This document shows, one piece after another, positions 43,252 through 52,629 of a stretch of 64,000 nt of DNA; the first letter of the stretch is position 1; each line of letters begins with the position of its first letter. The position numbers and the translations under genes were made by a program. The notes below the pieces were generated by a model, which saw only the letters and a program-made list of their open reading frames with translations, was not told the DNA's origin and made no database searches. This DNA is from Amycolatopsis xylanica. Its GTDB lineage: Bacteria; Actinomycetota; Actinomycetes; Mycobacteriales; Pseudonocardiaceae. Location of the stretch: positions 1 to 64,000 of the forward strand of contig NZ_FNON01000002.1 in the NCBI RefSeq assembly GCF_900107045.1, written 5' to 3'.

Positions 43252-44508
43252 ATGCGAGCCCGCCGATTGATGCTGCTGCTCACCGTGGCGATGATGACCG
43301 CCGTGACGACGCACGCGGCCGAGGCCCACCCGGGCCGTGACGACGAAGCGGTCGACTACCACGAGTGGGCGGGCTGGGCTTTCCATCAGGGCACGCTGGC
43401 CGGGCTGGCGGTCGACCACCGCGGGCTGCGCATCGACCGGCCGATCGGCACGATCGAGCACACCGAGCCGAAGCTGGGCACCACGAAGACCTACGAATAC
43501 GGCCAGTGGACCTCGCCGAGCTACCGGCTGGGCTTCGACGCGACGCAGCTCATCGCCTCGTGGAACGCGCGCACACCCGAGAAGACCTGGCTCCAGATCG
43601 AAGCGAAGGGCAAGACGGGGACGGGCGCCGAAACGGCCTGGTACACGATGGGCCGCTGGGCCAACGGCGACGCCGACATCAAGCGCACGAGCGTCGACGG
43701 GCAGTCCGACGCAAACGCTTTCGTGGACGTGGACACGCTGGTCATGAAGTCGGGCGTGACGCTGAAGTCGTACCGGCTGCGGATCAGCCTTTACCGCGAG
43801 GCCGGCACCCGCGAGACGCCTTCGGTGACGTCGCTCGGCGCGATGACCTCGCACGTGCCGGACCGCTTCGTCGTACAGGCGACAACGCCGGGCCGCGCGC
43901 GCGGAATCGAACTTCCCGTACCACCGTATGCCCAGAACCTCCACAAAGGACAGTTCCCCGAATACGGTGGCGGCGGCGAGAACTGGTGCAGCCCCACTTC
44001 GACCGAAATGGTGGCCGAATACTGGGGCAAACGGCCCAAGCCGGCCGACATGACCTGGATCCCGTCCGGCTACGTCGACCCGACCGTGGCGTACGCGGCT
44101 CGCTACACCTACGACTACGCCTACGACGGCACCGGGAACTGGCCGTTCAACACGGCTTACGCGGCGTCGCTCGGCCTGCGCGGGCACATCACCAGACTGC
44201 ACTCGCTGAACGAGCTGGAAAGCTACATCGCGCGGGGCATCCCGGTGATCACGTCGCAGTCGTTCCGCGCCGAGGAGCTCGACGGCGCGGGCTACGGGAC
44301 GTCCGGGCACATCATGGTCGTCATCGGCTTCACGGCCGACGGTGACGTGATCGCCAACGACCCGGCCTCCTCCAGCAACGACCGCGTCCGCAACGTCTAC
44401 AAGCGCGCCCAGTTCGAGACGATCTGGCAGCGGACCAAGCGCTACACGGCCTCGGGCGGCGTCGCCTCCGGCCCCGGCGGCATCGCCTACATCATCACCC
44501 CCTGGTAA
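43252..44508 (+). CDS. Secreted C39-like cysteine peptidase
   Basis: A 418-aa exported protein with a signal peptide (MRARRLMLLLTVAMMTAV, cleavage near THAAEA). An N-terminal beta-rich domain (about 30-220) is followed by a C39-type papain-like domain: catalytic Cys in ENWCSPTSTEMV (C246), His in SGHIMVVIGF (H353), and Asp/Asn in VIANDPAS (N369, D370). ATG 43252 has GGAG close upstream. The peptidase is not next to a bacteriocin exporter, so it may act on wall or extracellular protein. Target unknown. Confidence 0.86.
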   Translation: MRARRLMLLLTVAMMTAVTTHAAEAHPGRDDEAVDYHEWAGWAFHQGTLAGLAVDHRGLRIDRPIGTIEHTEPKLGTTKTYEYGQWTSPSYRLGFDATQLIASWNARTPEKTWLQIEAKGKTGTGAETAWYTMGRWANGDADIKRTSVDGQSDANAFVDVDTLVMKSGVTLKSYRLRISLYREAGTRETPSVTSLGAMTSHVPDRFVVQATTPGRARGIELPVPPYAQNLHKGQFPEYGGGGENWCSPTSTEMVAEYWGKRPKPADMTWIPSGYVDPTVAYAARYTYDYAYDGTGNWPFNTAYAASLGLRGHITRLHSLNELESYIARGIPVITSQSFRAEELDGAGYGTSGHIMVVIGFTADGDVIANDPASSSNDRVRNVYKRAQFETIWQRTKRYTASGGVASGPGGIAYIITPW

Positions 44509-44545
44509 CCCCCTGACCTGCCCTTTCCCCGTGCCCGGCCCAGCT

Positions 44546-44640
44546 AAAAAAATCCCAATGTGGCTTTCGTCAGATTTGAGCTGACGAAAGCCACATTGGC
44601 GTGCTCAAACCTGACCAATGCCACATTGGGATTTTTTTCC
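44546..44640. repeat. Family C palindromic element (full copy, reverse orientation)
   Basis: Layout: A-tract plus ATCCC, AATGTGGCTTTCGTCAG, short spacer, CTGACGAAAGCCACATT, spacer, CTGACCAATGCCACATT, GGGA plus T-tract. It matches the reverse complement of the element at 33764-33868 almost base for base, including the third module with its CATTGG variant. It lies in the 249-bp gap between convergent C39 and P450 genes, beside a family B palindrome. Confidence 0.8.
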
Positions 44641-44704
44641 TGGCTCGGGGGGGTGGGCGGGTGGCGGGCCCTCTGCTCTCGCCACCCGCCCGGGTTTCCT
44701 TGGG

Positions 44705-44771
44705 GCGGCGGGGCTTAGCGGGTTCTATCCCGCTCGCCCGGCGCGGGATAGAACCCGCTAAACCCCGCCGC
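44705..44771. terminator. Family B palindrome overlapping the P450 gene end
   Basis: Nested arms GCGGCGGGG and CCCCGCCGC enclose TTAGCGGGTTCTATCCCGC and its inverse. The right arm runs into the last codons of the P450 gene (stop at 44758-44760). Confidence 0.75.
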
Positions 44772-45981
44772 GGGCAGGGGTGAAGGTGACCGGGAGGTGG
44801 CGCAGGCCCCGGATGTTGATGCTCACGCGCCAGGACAGCGAAGCCGACATGTCGAGCTTGATGTCGCGGCACCGCGCCAGCAGCGCGCGGAACGCGATGC
44901 GGCCTTCCATGCGGGCGAGCGGCGCGCCCAGGCAGAAGTGGACGCCGTGGCCGAACGCGACGTGGCCGCGGTCGGTACGCGCGATGTCGAGCTCGGACGG
45001 CTTGTCGAAGCGGGCGGGGTCGTGGTCGGCGGAGGCGAGGGACAGCGCGATCAGGTCACCGGCTGGGATGTCGACGCCGCCGATCGTCAGGCCGGGCTTC
45101 GCGAAGCGCAGGGTCGGGATCGCCGTGGGGCCGTCGAAGCGCAGGAACTCCTCGAGCGCGTTGTCCAGCAGCTCCGGCTGCGAGACCAGGAGTTTCAGCT
45201 GCTCGGGGTTGCGGAGCAGGGCGAGCATGCCGTTGCCGATCAGGTCGATCGTCGTGGTGTAGCCCGCGACCAGCAGCAGCCAGCCCATCGCCATCAGCTC
45301 GACGTCGCTGAGGCGTTCGCCGGACGTGCGGGCCAGCGCGCCGAGCAGGTCGGTGCCCGCGAAGGCCTCGCGCTGGGTGCGTTTGTACTTGATCAGGTCG
45401 CGCAGGTACGCGTTCGCCTCCGCGTGCATTTGCGGGAGGAGCTCCATGTCGCCCTCGCGCACGCCGGTGACGACGTCGGCCCAGTAGCGGAAGTTCTCGC
45501 GGTCGCTGCCGGGGACGCCGAGCAGCTCCATGATGATCGTGGCGGGCAGCGGCGCGGCGAAGTCTTCGATCAGGTCGGCCTTGCCCTGGCTCGCGATGCT
45601 CTCGATGAGCCAGTCGGTCACCTGCTGGATCCGCGGCTCCAGCGCCGCGAGCCGCCGCGGGGTGAACTCGCGGTTGACCACCCGGCGCATCCTCGAGTGC
45701 TCGGGCGCGTCCGCGAAGAGCATGTGGTGGCTCAGATCGCCCGACCAGCCGTGCGCGATCAGCGGGATCTTGCGCACGTCGTCGTTGGCGTTGACCGCGT
45801 CGTGCGCGACCAGCGGGTTGCCGAGCGCGGCCTTGACGTCGGCGTAGCGGGTGACCAGCCACATCGGGACCCCGAGGTACTCGACCCGGTGGACAGGGCC
45901 GGCTTCGCGTAGCTCGGCCAGCAACGGGTACGGATCACGGGTGAACGCGGGCCGGTGCGAGTCGAGATTCAGCGTGGACAT
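44758..45981 (-). CDS. Cytochrome P450
   Basis: A 407-aa bacterial class I P450 mono-oxygenase. The oxygen-binding I-helix motif is [12 protein letters not shown], the K-helix ExxR is EEFLRF, and the haem-binding loop is [15 protein letters not shown] with C350 as thiolate ligand. ATG 45981 (MSTLNLDSH) is taken; another ATG lies 9 nt upstream, and neither has a clear ribosome site. No ferredoxin gene is adjacent. It is divergent from a mycothiol-dependent formaldehyde dehydrogenase, which could remove formaldehyde if this P450 demethylates its substrate. The substrate is unknown. Confidence 0.92.
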   Translation of the reverse strand: MSTLNLDSHRPAFTRDPYPLLAELREAGPVHRVEYLGVPMWLVTRYADVKAALGNPLVAHDAVNANDDVRKIPLIAHGWSGDLSHHMLFADAPEHSRMRRVVNREFTPRRLAALEPRIQQVTDWLIESIASQGKADLIEDFAAPLPATIIMELLGVPGSDRENFRYWADVVTGVREGDMELLPQMHAEANAYLRDLIKYKRTQREAFAGTDLLGALARTSGERLSDVELMAMGWLLLVAGYTTTIDLIGNGMLALLRNPEQLKLLVSQPELLDNALEEFLRFDGPTAIPTLRFAKPGLTIGGVDIPAGDLIALSLASADHDPARFDKPSELDIARTDRGHVAFGHGVHFCLGAPLARMEGRIAFRALLARCRDIKLDMSASLSWRVSINIRGLRHLPVTFTPARGGV

Positions 45982-46121
45982 GCCAGCCACACGCGCCGCC
46001 GGGCGAGGCGGTTCAACACTTCACCCGGATGGACCAGTCCCTCACCCGCACCCATGCGGATCTCGCGATATCCGCGCTTTCCATGGCAAGCTGCCCGGGG
46101 ATCTTCTACACGGAGGTGGCA

Positions 46122-47219
46122 ATGCCGTACGAGGTTCAGGGCGTCGTTTCGCGCGCGAAGGGCGAGCCGGTCTCGCTGGAGACCGTCATCGTCCCCGATC
46201 CCGGGCCCGGTGAAGCCGTCGTCTCGGTCCAGGCCTGCGGCGTCTGCCACACCGACCTGCACTATCGCGAGGGCGGCATCAACGACGAGTACCCGTTCCT
46301 GCTCGGCCACGAGGCGGCCGGGATCGTGGAGCAGGTCGGCGCGGGCGTCACCGATCTGGAACCCGGCGACTACGTCATCCTCAACTGGCGCGCGGTCTGC
46401 GGCACCTGCCGAGCCTGCAAGCGCGGTAAGCCCTGGTACTGCTTCTCCACGTTCAACGCGACCCAGCCGATGACGCTGGCCGACGGCACGAAGCTGAGCC
46501 CCGCGCTCGGCGTCGGCGCCTTCCTACCCAAAACCTTGGTCCACAGTGGACAGTGCACGAAGGTGGACAGCGCCGCGGAGCCCGCCGTCGCGGGCCTGCT
46601 CGGCTGCGGCGTGATGGCCGGGCTCGGCGCGGCGCTCAACACCGGCGCGGTGACCAGGGGCGACTCGGTCGCGGTCATCGGCTGCGGCGGGGTCGGCGAC
46701 GCGGCGATCGCCGGCGCGAAGCTGGCGGGCGCGACCACCATCGTCGCGATCGACACCGACGACCGGAAACTCCAGTGGGCCAAGGAGTTCGGCGCCACGC
46801 ACACGCTCAACAGCAAGGGGCTGTCCGAGGACCAGGTCGTCGAGGCCATCCAGGAGCACACGAACTCGTTCGGCGCCGACGTGGTCATCGACGCGGTCGG
46901 CCGCCCGGAGACCTGGCGCCAGGCGTTCTACGGCCGCGACCTGGCCGGAACGGTCGTGCTGGTCGGCGTGCCGACGCCGGACATGCGCGTCGGCGACCTG
47001 CCGCTGATCGACTTCTTCTCGCGCGGCGGCTCGCTGAAGTCCAGCTGGTACGGCGACTGCCTGCCCTCGCGCGACTTCCCGGTGCTCATCGACCTGTACC
47101 TGCAGGGGCGGCTGCCGCTGGACAAGTTCGTCACCGAGCGCATCGGCGTCGACCAGGTCGAGCACTCCTTCGAGCGTATGCACCGGGGTGAAGTGCTGAG
47201 GAGCGTGGTGGTGTTTTGA
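46122..47219 (+). CDS. mscR: S-(hydroxymethyl)mycothiol dehydrogenase
   Basis: A 365-aa zinc, NAD-dependent dehydrogenase that oxidises the adduct of formaldehyde and mycothiol to S-formylmycothiol (related to MscR/AdhE2). Catalytic zinc residues are in [11 protein letters not shown] and LLGHEAAG, and structural Cys are in [15 protein letters not shown]. The cofactor loop is [15 protein letters not shown] 46122 has GGAGGT. Family placement rests on overall similarity, especially [14 protein letters not shown]. Other MscR loci have a beta-lactamase-fold hydrolase next; here the coupled gene encodes a GGCT-like protein. Confidence 0.88.
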   Translation: MPYEVQGVVSRAKGEPVSLETVIVPDPGPGEAVVSVQACGVCHTDLHYREGGINDEYPFLLGHEAAGIVEQVGAGVTDLEPGDYVILNWRAVCGTCRACKRGKPWYCFSTFNATQPMTLADGTKLSPALGVGAFLPKTLVHSGQCTKVDSAAEPAVAGLLGCGVMAGLGAALNTGAVTRGDSVAVIGCGGVGDAAIAGAKLAGATTIVAIDTDDRKLQWAKEFGATHTLNSKGLSEDQVVEAIQEHTNSFGADVVIDAVGRPETWRQAFYGRDLAGTVVLVGVPTPDMRVGDLPLIDFFSRGGSLKSSWYGDCLPSRDFPVLIDLYLQGRLPLDKFVTERIGVDQVEHSFERMHRGEVLRSVVVF

Positions 47220-47824
47220 AGCTCTTCACCGACGCCGAATACCCAGCCGATCCCTACCCCGGCGCCCGCCCCGATCATTCCTTCGTGCACTTCGACGGCG
47301 CCGGGCACTCACTCGACACGGCGCCGGACGGCTGGCGCGAGCGCCAGGCCGTGCTCGCGTACGGGTCGAACGCCTGCCCGTCCAAGATCACCTGGCTCCG
47401 CGAGGAACTCGGGCTCCAGGGCCCGGTCGTCGTGGTGCGCGCGCGATCGGTCGGGCTGGCCGCTGTCTGGGCGTCCGGCCTGCGGGTGCGCGACGGCCAG
47501 CGCCCGACGACGCTCGTCGCCATGCCGGGCGTCGTCGAGTGGCACGCTGTCTGGTTCGCCACCCCCGAGCAGATCGAGGTGCTCGACGTCTGCGAGGCAC
47601 GCGGCTCGCGGCATCACCTGAGCAGGCTCCACACCGGGACGATCACCCTCGAGGACGGCACCGAGCTGGACGACGTCTGCGCCTACGTCGGCGCGACCGA
47701 CGTCCGGTTCCCGCTGCTCGTCGACGGGGTGCCGGTGCGGGTCGCCGAGGTGCCGCAGTGCGAGGCCGTCGGGCTCGAAGGCTCGCCGGGCACCTCGCAC
47801 GGCATCGAGATCACCCTGTTGTGA
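47216..47824 (+). CDS. GGCT-like (gamma-glutamylcyclotransferase fold) protein
   Basis: A 202-aa protein starting at TTG 47216 and overlapping the end of mscR. The key stretch is [13 protein letters not shown], the YGSN loop typical of the gamma-glutamylcyclotransferase fold, followed by a region [18 protein letters not shown]. Members act on gamma-glutamyl compounds or have lost activity. Coupling to a thiol-cofactor enzyme is suggestive, but no role is proven. Its last 14 nt overlap the 3' end of the convergent FAD-linked oxidase gene. Confidence 0.7.
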   Translation: MKLFTDAEYPADPYPGARPDHSFVHFDGAGHSLDTAPDGWRERQAVLAYGSNACPSKITWLREELGLQGPVVVVRARSVGLAAVWASGLRVRDGQRPTTLVAMPGVVEWHAVWFATPEQIEVLDVCEARGSRHHLSRLHTGTITLEDGTELDDVCAYVGATDVRFPLLVDGVPVRVAEVPQCEAVGLEGSPGTSHGIEITLL

Positions 47825-49409
47825 GCTTGCCGGGATTGAGGATGCCGGTCGGGTCCACAGTGGACCGTGCGGCGCGCAGTACCTCGATGCCCAGCGCACC
47901 GATCTCGGCACGCAGATAAGGCGCGTGGTCGACACCGACCGCGTGGTGATGCGAGATCGTGCCGAGGCCCTTGATCGCCTCGCACGCGGCCGCTTTCGCG
48001 TGCTCCCACTGGCCGACCGGGTCGTCCGCGTCACGCGCGCTGAGCACGGTGAAGTACAGCGACGCGCCCGTCTCGTAGGCGTGCGAGATGTGGCACATGA
48101 TGATCGGCGAGCCGAGCGCGCCGCTCAGAGCACCGCGGACGGCGTCGCGCAAATGGTCCAATTTGGACCAATGCGCGGACGTCTCCAGCGTCTCGACGCA
48201 CACACCGGCATCGAGCAGCGTGTCGCGCTGGCGCGGACCGGAGAACCGCCCGTGCCGCCACGATTCGCCGAGCGAGCGGCCGATCTTGACCGCGTTCAGC
48301 CGCTTCAAGGTTTCGTTGCGGCGGTTGGAGATCTCCTGGCCTTCCCAGCCGAGGATGAGCAAGCACGGGTTCTTGATGCCACGCGCACGCAGATATTGCT
48401 TGAGCGCGGTCGTTTTCAAGCCCGTGTTGAGCGCGAGCGACACTTCGGTCTCGTCCACATCGGACAGACGAGTGATGTCGGCGAGCACGTGGTTCTGCGC
48501 GAGTTCACGCACCGCTTCGGCGCCTTTGGCCCAGCCGTCGACGAAGTAACCCTCATACCGTCGCTGGGCAGGCACCGGACGCACCCGCAGCGCGACCTCG
48601 GTGATCACGCCGAGCGTGCCCTCACTGCCGATCGCCAGATGCCGCAGGTCGGGACCGGCGGCGGACGCGGGCGCGACACCGAGCTTCCATTCACCGCGCG
48701 GTGTGGCGAGCCGGACGCTGGAGACCATGTCCTCGAAGCGGCCGTAGCCCGATGACGCCTGGCCCGCGGACCGCGTCGCGGCGAATCCGCCGATCGTGGC
48801 GCGCTCGAACGACTGCGGCACGTGCCCGAGCGTGAAACCGTGCGCGGCGAGCAGGCGCTCGGCCTCCGGCCCGCGCACGCCCGCCTGCAACACGGCGATG
48901 TGCGAGACCGGGTCGACGGAAACGAGCTTGTCGAGCCTGGCCAGGTCGAGCGAGATCACGGACGACTTGGCACCGCGCAGCGCGTTTACCCCGCCGACGA
49001 CCGAGGTACCCCCGCCGAACGGCACGACAGCGACGTCGTGGCGCACGCAGGCCTCGAGCACCTCCTGCACCTGCTCGGGCGTGGCGGGCAGCACGACGGC
49101 GTCGGGCACGGCGAGCTCGCCGAGCCCTCGGCGGCGCAGCAGGTCCAGATAGGACAAGCCGCCCGCGCGGCCCAGCCGGTCACCCGATGCGGTGAGCACG
49201 AACTCGGCGCCGACGACGGCTTTCAGCTCGTCAGCGGCCTTGGCGTCGAGCCGGGACTCGGGGACGGCGAGCCCCGAGTCGGTCACGACAGGGGCCTGCG
49301 GCCCCGGCCGCCCGATACGCTCGACCAGCCAGCGCAGGGCGCGAGCGGGCAGGTCGGCGTGATCTGGCGCCCACGTCGCGCGGAGCCGGTGGTCAATCGT
49401 CTCGTTCAC
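47811..49409 (-). CDS. FAD-binding oxidase, alkylglycerone-phosphate synthase-like
   Basis: A 532-aa FAD flavoprotein of the VAO/PCMH superfamily, most like alkyl-dihydroxyacetone-phosphate synthase. The FAD-binding region has VVPFGGGTSVVGGVNALRG, PQSFERATIGGFAATRSAG and IGSEGTLGVITEV. The C-terminal catalytic region has ISHHHAVGVDHAPYL, characteristic of the AGPS family. GTG 49409 is chosen; an ATG at 49427 is possible, but it would overlap the divergent TetR start. The divergent neighbour GlpD uses glycerol-3-phosphate, so a role in ether-lipid or glycerol lipid metabolism is plausible. Confidence 0.85.
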   Translation of the reverse strand: MNETIDHRLRATWAPDHADLPARALRWLVERIGRPGPQAPVVTDSGLAVPESRLDAKAADELKAVVGAEFVLTASGDRLGRAGGLSYLDLLRRRGLGELAVPDAVVLPATPEQVQEVLEACVRHDVAVVPFGGGTSVVGGVNALRGAKSSVISLDLARLDKLVSVDPVSHIAVLQAGVRGPEAERLLAAHGFTLGHVPQSFERATIGGFAATRSAGQASSGYGRFEDMVSSVRLATPRGEWKLGVAPASAAGPDLRHLAIGSEGTLGVITEVALRVRPVPAQRRYEGYFVDGWAKGAEAVRELAQNHVLADITRLSDVDETEVSLALNTGLKTTALKQYLRARGIKNPCLLILGWEGQEISNRRNETLKRLNAVKIGRSLGESWRHGRFSGPRQRDTLLDAGVCVETLETSAHWSKLDHLRDAVRGALSGALGSPIIMCHISHAYETGASLYFTVLSARDADDPVGQWEHAKAAACEAIKGLGTISHHHAVGVDHAPYLRAEIGALGIEVLRAARSTVDPTGILNPGKLTTG

Positions 49410-49412
49410 CGT

Positions 49413-49418
49413 TAGAGT
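49413..49418 (+). promoter_or_regulatory. -10 box of a probable leaderless promoter
   Basis: TAGAGT ends 7 nt before ATG 49426, and no ribosome site is present. TGGTCA 17 nt upstream (49390-49395) could serve as the -35 box. It lies inside the very short divergent gap with the FAD-oxidase gene. Confidence 0.45.
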
Positions 49419-49425
49419 GTGACAC

Positions 49426-50073
49426 ATGAGCGCCGAACGTCACTCACTCGTGGGACAACGCACACCGAGCGCGCTCGCGGACACCCGCACCCGGCAGCCC
49501 GCGGTCCGCGTCTCCGACGACGTGCTGCTCAACGCCGCGCGCAAGTGCGTGCTCGCGGTCGGCGTCCGGCGGACCACGCTCGCCGAGATCGCGCGGACCG
49601 CCAAGGTCAGCCGGATGACGCTCTACCGGCGCTTCCCCGACGTGCGCAGCGTGCTCGCCGCGCTGATGACGCGCGAGTTCGGCGAGCTGCTGCGCCGCGC
49701 CAGCGCCGAGGGCAGCGACGCGCCGACCGCGCGCGAGCGCTTGGTCGTCATCGCCTCGGCCGGTGTCCGCGCCCTGTCGGCCGACCAGCTGTTCCGCACG
49801 CTGCTCGACGTCGACCCCGAGCTCGTGCTGCCCTACATCGTGGCGCGGTTCGGCCAGACCCAGCAGTTCGCCGAGCAGGTGCTGCGGTCGCTGCTCGAGG
49901 CCGGGCACGCCGACGGTTCGGTACGGGCAGCCGACCTGATGACCCAGGCGCGCTCGATACTGCTGATCGTCCAGTCGTACGCCTTCTCGCTGCGCCCGGC
50001 GACGACGGATGTGAACGAAAACGCGCTGCTGGCCGAGTTCAGCCACATCCTCGACGCATCGCTCAGACCATGA
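49426..50073 (+). CDS. TetR-family regulator next to glpD
   Basis: A 215-aa TetR repressor. The N-terminal HTH (about 30-75) contains TTLAEIARTAKVSRMTLYRRF, best read as AEIARTAKVSR then MTLYRRF, and the C-terminal half is helical. It is divergent from the FAD-oxidase gene and overlaps glpD (ATGA at 50070), so it probably controls both. Its start looks leaderless. The ligand is unknown; an acyl or glycerol compound is likely by context. Confidence 0.87.
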   Translation: MSAERHSLVGQRTPSALADTRTRQPAVRVSDDVLLNAARKCVLAVGVRRTTLAEIARTAKVSRMTLYRRFPDVRSVLAALMTREFGELLRRASAEGSDAPTARERLVVIASAGVRALSADQLFRTLLDVDPELVLPYIVARFGQTQQFAEQVLRSLLEAGHADGSVRAADLMTQARSILLIVQSYAFSLRPATTDVNENALLAEFSHILDASLRP

Positions 50074-51608
50074 TCCCTGGTTCGCTGAACGCTCGCCGGC
50101 GAGAACGTGAGCTCGAAGAACTGGCGGGTGGCGAGCGCGTCGACGTGCTCGTGATCGGCGGCGGGGTGACCGGAGCCGGGATCGCGCTGGACGCGGCCTC
50201 GCGCGGGCTCTCCGTGGCGTTGCTCGAAGCGCACGACCTGGCCTTCGGGACGTCGCGGTTCTCCAGCAAGCTCGTGCACGGCGGCCTGCGGTACCTGGCC
50301 AAGGGCGAGTTCGCACTGGCGCAGGAGAGCGCGATCGAGCGCGGGATCATGATGACCCGCACGGCGCCGCACCTCACCCGCGCGATGCCACAGCTGTTTC
50401 CCTTGTACGCCAGCACGTCCCCGTTCCAGCGGCGGCTGACTTCGGTCGGCTTGCACGCGGGCGACGTGCTCCGGCGCATCGCCCGTACCCCGTCGTGGGT
50501 GCTGCCGCGGCCGCGTTTCGTGCCGGCGGCGGAGACGCTCGCGCTCGCGCCGGGCTTGCGGCGGCATGGTCTGCGCGGGGGCCTGCTCGGCTTCGACGGC
50601 GCACTGGTCGACGACGCCCGGCTGGTCGTCACGATCGCCAGGACGGCCGCGTCCTACGGCGCGCGCGTGCTGACCAAGGTGCGCGCGGTCGAGGTGAGTG
50701 GTGACCGGGTGCTGGCCCGCGATGAGCTTTCGGGGCAGACACTGCAGATCTCCGCACGTCAGGTGGTCAACGCGACCGGCGTGTGGGCAGGCTCGGTGGT
50801 GCCCTCGGTGCGGCTGCGGCCGTCGCTCGGCTCACACCTGGTGCTCGCGACGGACACGGTCGGCCTCGGCCTCGCGTCGGTCAACGTCGCGGTGCCCGGC
50901 GAGACGAACCGCTTCGTGTTCCTGCTCCCCCAGCCCGGCGGACGCGTCTACTTGGGACTCACGGACGAGCCGTTGCACGGGGATGTCCCCGACGTGCCAA
51001 CGGTTCCCGAATCCGATGTGGACTTCCTGCTCGGCGTCGCCTCATCGGTACTCGCACGGAAACTCACCCGTGAGGACGTGATCGGCTCGTACGCCGGACT
51101 GCGCCCGCTGGTCGACCTCCCCGGCACGAGTGGCCGCAGCGCGGACCTCTCCCGCAAGCACGCGGTCGCGACCTCGGCCGACGGCGTGGTGACGGTCATC
51201 GGCGGCAAGCTGACGACGTACCGCAAGATGGCACAGGACGGCGTCGACGCCGCGATCGCGCACGCGGGCCTGCACGCGGGCCCGTCGATCACCTCGCACC
51301 TGCCGATGCTCGGCGCGGCCGACCGGTCCACGCTGTCCACTTTGGACGCGCCGGAGCGGCTGATCGCGCGCTACGGCACCGAGGCGCCCCGGATCGCGGC
51401 GCTCGGCGAGGTGGACCATTCACTCGGCGAAGAGCTCCGCGCGGGCGTCACGGCGGCCGAGGTCGTCTGGGCGGTCCGCCACGAGGGCGCGCTCGACGCC
51501 GACGACGTGCTCGCCCGCCGCACCCGCCTCGCGCTGGTCCCTTCGGACGCCGACGCCGTGCGCGAGCGCGTCGAAGAGCTGGTCACCAAGGCACTCGCCG
51601 GGCTCTGA
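50070..51608 (+). CDS. glpD: Aerobic glycerol-3-phosphate dehydrogenase
   Basis: A 512-aa membrane-associated FAD enzyme that oxidises glycerol-3-phosphate to dihydroxyacetone phosphate and passes electrons to quinone. The FAD loop is VLVIGGGVTGAGIALDAAS, followed by FGTSRFSSKLVHGGLRYL, a GlpD signature, and VVTVIGGKLTTYRKMAQD near the C-terminal third. ATG 50070 overlaps the TetR stop. It is followed by an ABC exporter after 121 bp. This may be a second, lipid-related copy rather than the main glycerol operon copy, because no glpF or glpK is adjacent. Confidence 0.92.
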   Translation: MIPGSLNARRRERELEELAGGERVDVLVIGGGVTGAGIALDAASRGLSVALLEAHDLAFGTSRFSSKLVHGGLRYLAKGEFALAQESAIERGIMMTRTAPHLTRAMPQLFPLYASTSPFQRRLTSVGLHAGDVLRRIARTPSWVLPRPRFVPAAETLALAPGLRRHGLRGGLLGFDGALVDDARLVVTIARTAASYGARVLTKVRAVEVSGDRVLARDELSGQTLQISARQVVNATGVWAGSVVPSVRLRPSLGSHLVLATDTVGLGLASVNVAVPGETNRFVFLLPQPGGRVYLGLTDEPLHGDVPDVPTVPESDVDFLLGVASSVLARKLTREDVIGSYAGLRPLVDLPGTSGRSADLSRKHAVATSADGVVTVIGGKLTTYRKMAQDGVDAAIAHAGLHAGPSITSHLPMLGAADRSTLSTLDAPERLIARYGTEAPRIAALGEVDHSLGEELRAGVTAAEVVWAVRHEGALDADDVLARRTRLALVPSDADAVRERVEELVTKALAGL

Positions 51609-51729
51609 GCCCCGCCCCCTGATCGGGTGAGCGACCACTTGTGGTTCGGTGGTCACCTGGCCGCTGTGGTATCGACCAGTGCAGTGCCGGACGATGATCG
51701 AAGAAGACCGCGCCGAGGGGGGCTGACCC

Positions 51730-52629
51730 ATGACCAACAGGCTCGAAATACGGGCGATCTCGAAGCGCTACGGCAAGGTCACCGCGCTCGACGGGGTCAC
51801 CTTCGACGTGCGGGGCGGCGAGCTGTTCGGGTTCGTCGGCAGCAACGGCGCCGGCAAGACCACGACCATGCGGATCGCGCTCGGCGTGCTCACCCCCGAC
51901 AGCGGCGAGGTCTGGTTCAACGACCTGCCGATCACCCACGAGACCCGCACCCGCATCGGCTACATGCCGGAGGAACGCGGGCTCTACCCGAAGATGAAGG
52001 TGCTCGACCACCTCGTCTTCCTCGCCGAACTGCACGGGATGGGCGCCAACGAGGCGCACCGCAGCGCGGAGAACTGGATCGTCAGGCTCGGGCTCGCCGA
52101 GCGGCGCAAGGACGAGATCCAGAAGCTCAGCCTCGGCAACCAGCAACGGGTGCAGCTGGCCGCCGCGCTGGTGCACGACCCGGCGGTGCTGGTGCTCGAC
52201 GAGCCGTTCTCCGGGCTGGACCCGATCGCGGTCGACGTGATGAGCGAAGTGTTGCGGCACAAGGCTTCCCAAGGCGTCCCGGTGGTGTTCTCCAGCCATC
52301 AGCTCGACCTGGTCGAGCGGCTGTGCGACCGGGTCGGCATCATCAGGAACGGGCGGATGGTCGCCACCGGCACGGTCGACGAGCTCACCGCGCACGCCGG
52401 CACGAAACTCGTGGTCGGCGCGACGCGCGGCTGGGCGACGGGCCTCGCCGGGGTGCGCGTGCTGTCGGAGAACGGGACGCGCACGGTCGTCGAGCTCGAC
52501 GACGGCGTCGACGACCAGTCGGTGCTCGCGGCGGCGCTGAGCGCCGGGCCGGTGACGGAGTTCAGCCGTCAGCGCCGGTCGCTCACGGAGCTGTTCAGGG
52601 ACGCGGTCACGACAGGGGCGAAGGCATGA
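51730..52629 (+). CDS. ABC exporter ATP-binding protein (NatA-like)
   Basis: A 299-aa ATPase of the ABC-2 exporter type. Walker A is GSNGAGKTT, the signature is LSLGNQQRVQLA, Walker B is VLVLDEPFSGLDP, and the switch His is in VFSSHQLD. The C-terminal about 80 residues form the extra domain typical for NatA/drug-type exporters. ATG 51730 has GGGGGG nearby. It overlaps the permease gene (ATGA at 52626). By similarity it belongs to Na+ or drug efflux; the substrate is unknown. Confidence 0.92.
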   Translation: MTNRLEIRAISKRYGKVTALDGVTFDVRGGELFGFVGSNGAGKTTTMRIALGVLTPDSGEVWFNDLPITHETRTRIGYMPEERGLYPKMKVLDHLVFLAELHGMGANEAHRSAENWIVRLGLAERRKDEIQKLSLGNQQRVQLAAALVHDPAVLVLDEPFSGLDPIAVDVMSEVLRHKASQGVPVVFSSHQLDLVERLCDRVGIIRNGRMVATGTVDELTAHAGTKLVVGATRGWATGLAGVRVLSENGTRTVVELDDGVDDQSVLAAALSAGPVTEFSRQRRSLTELFRDAVTTGAKA

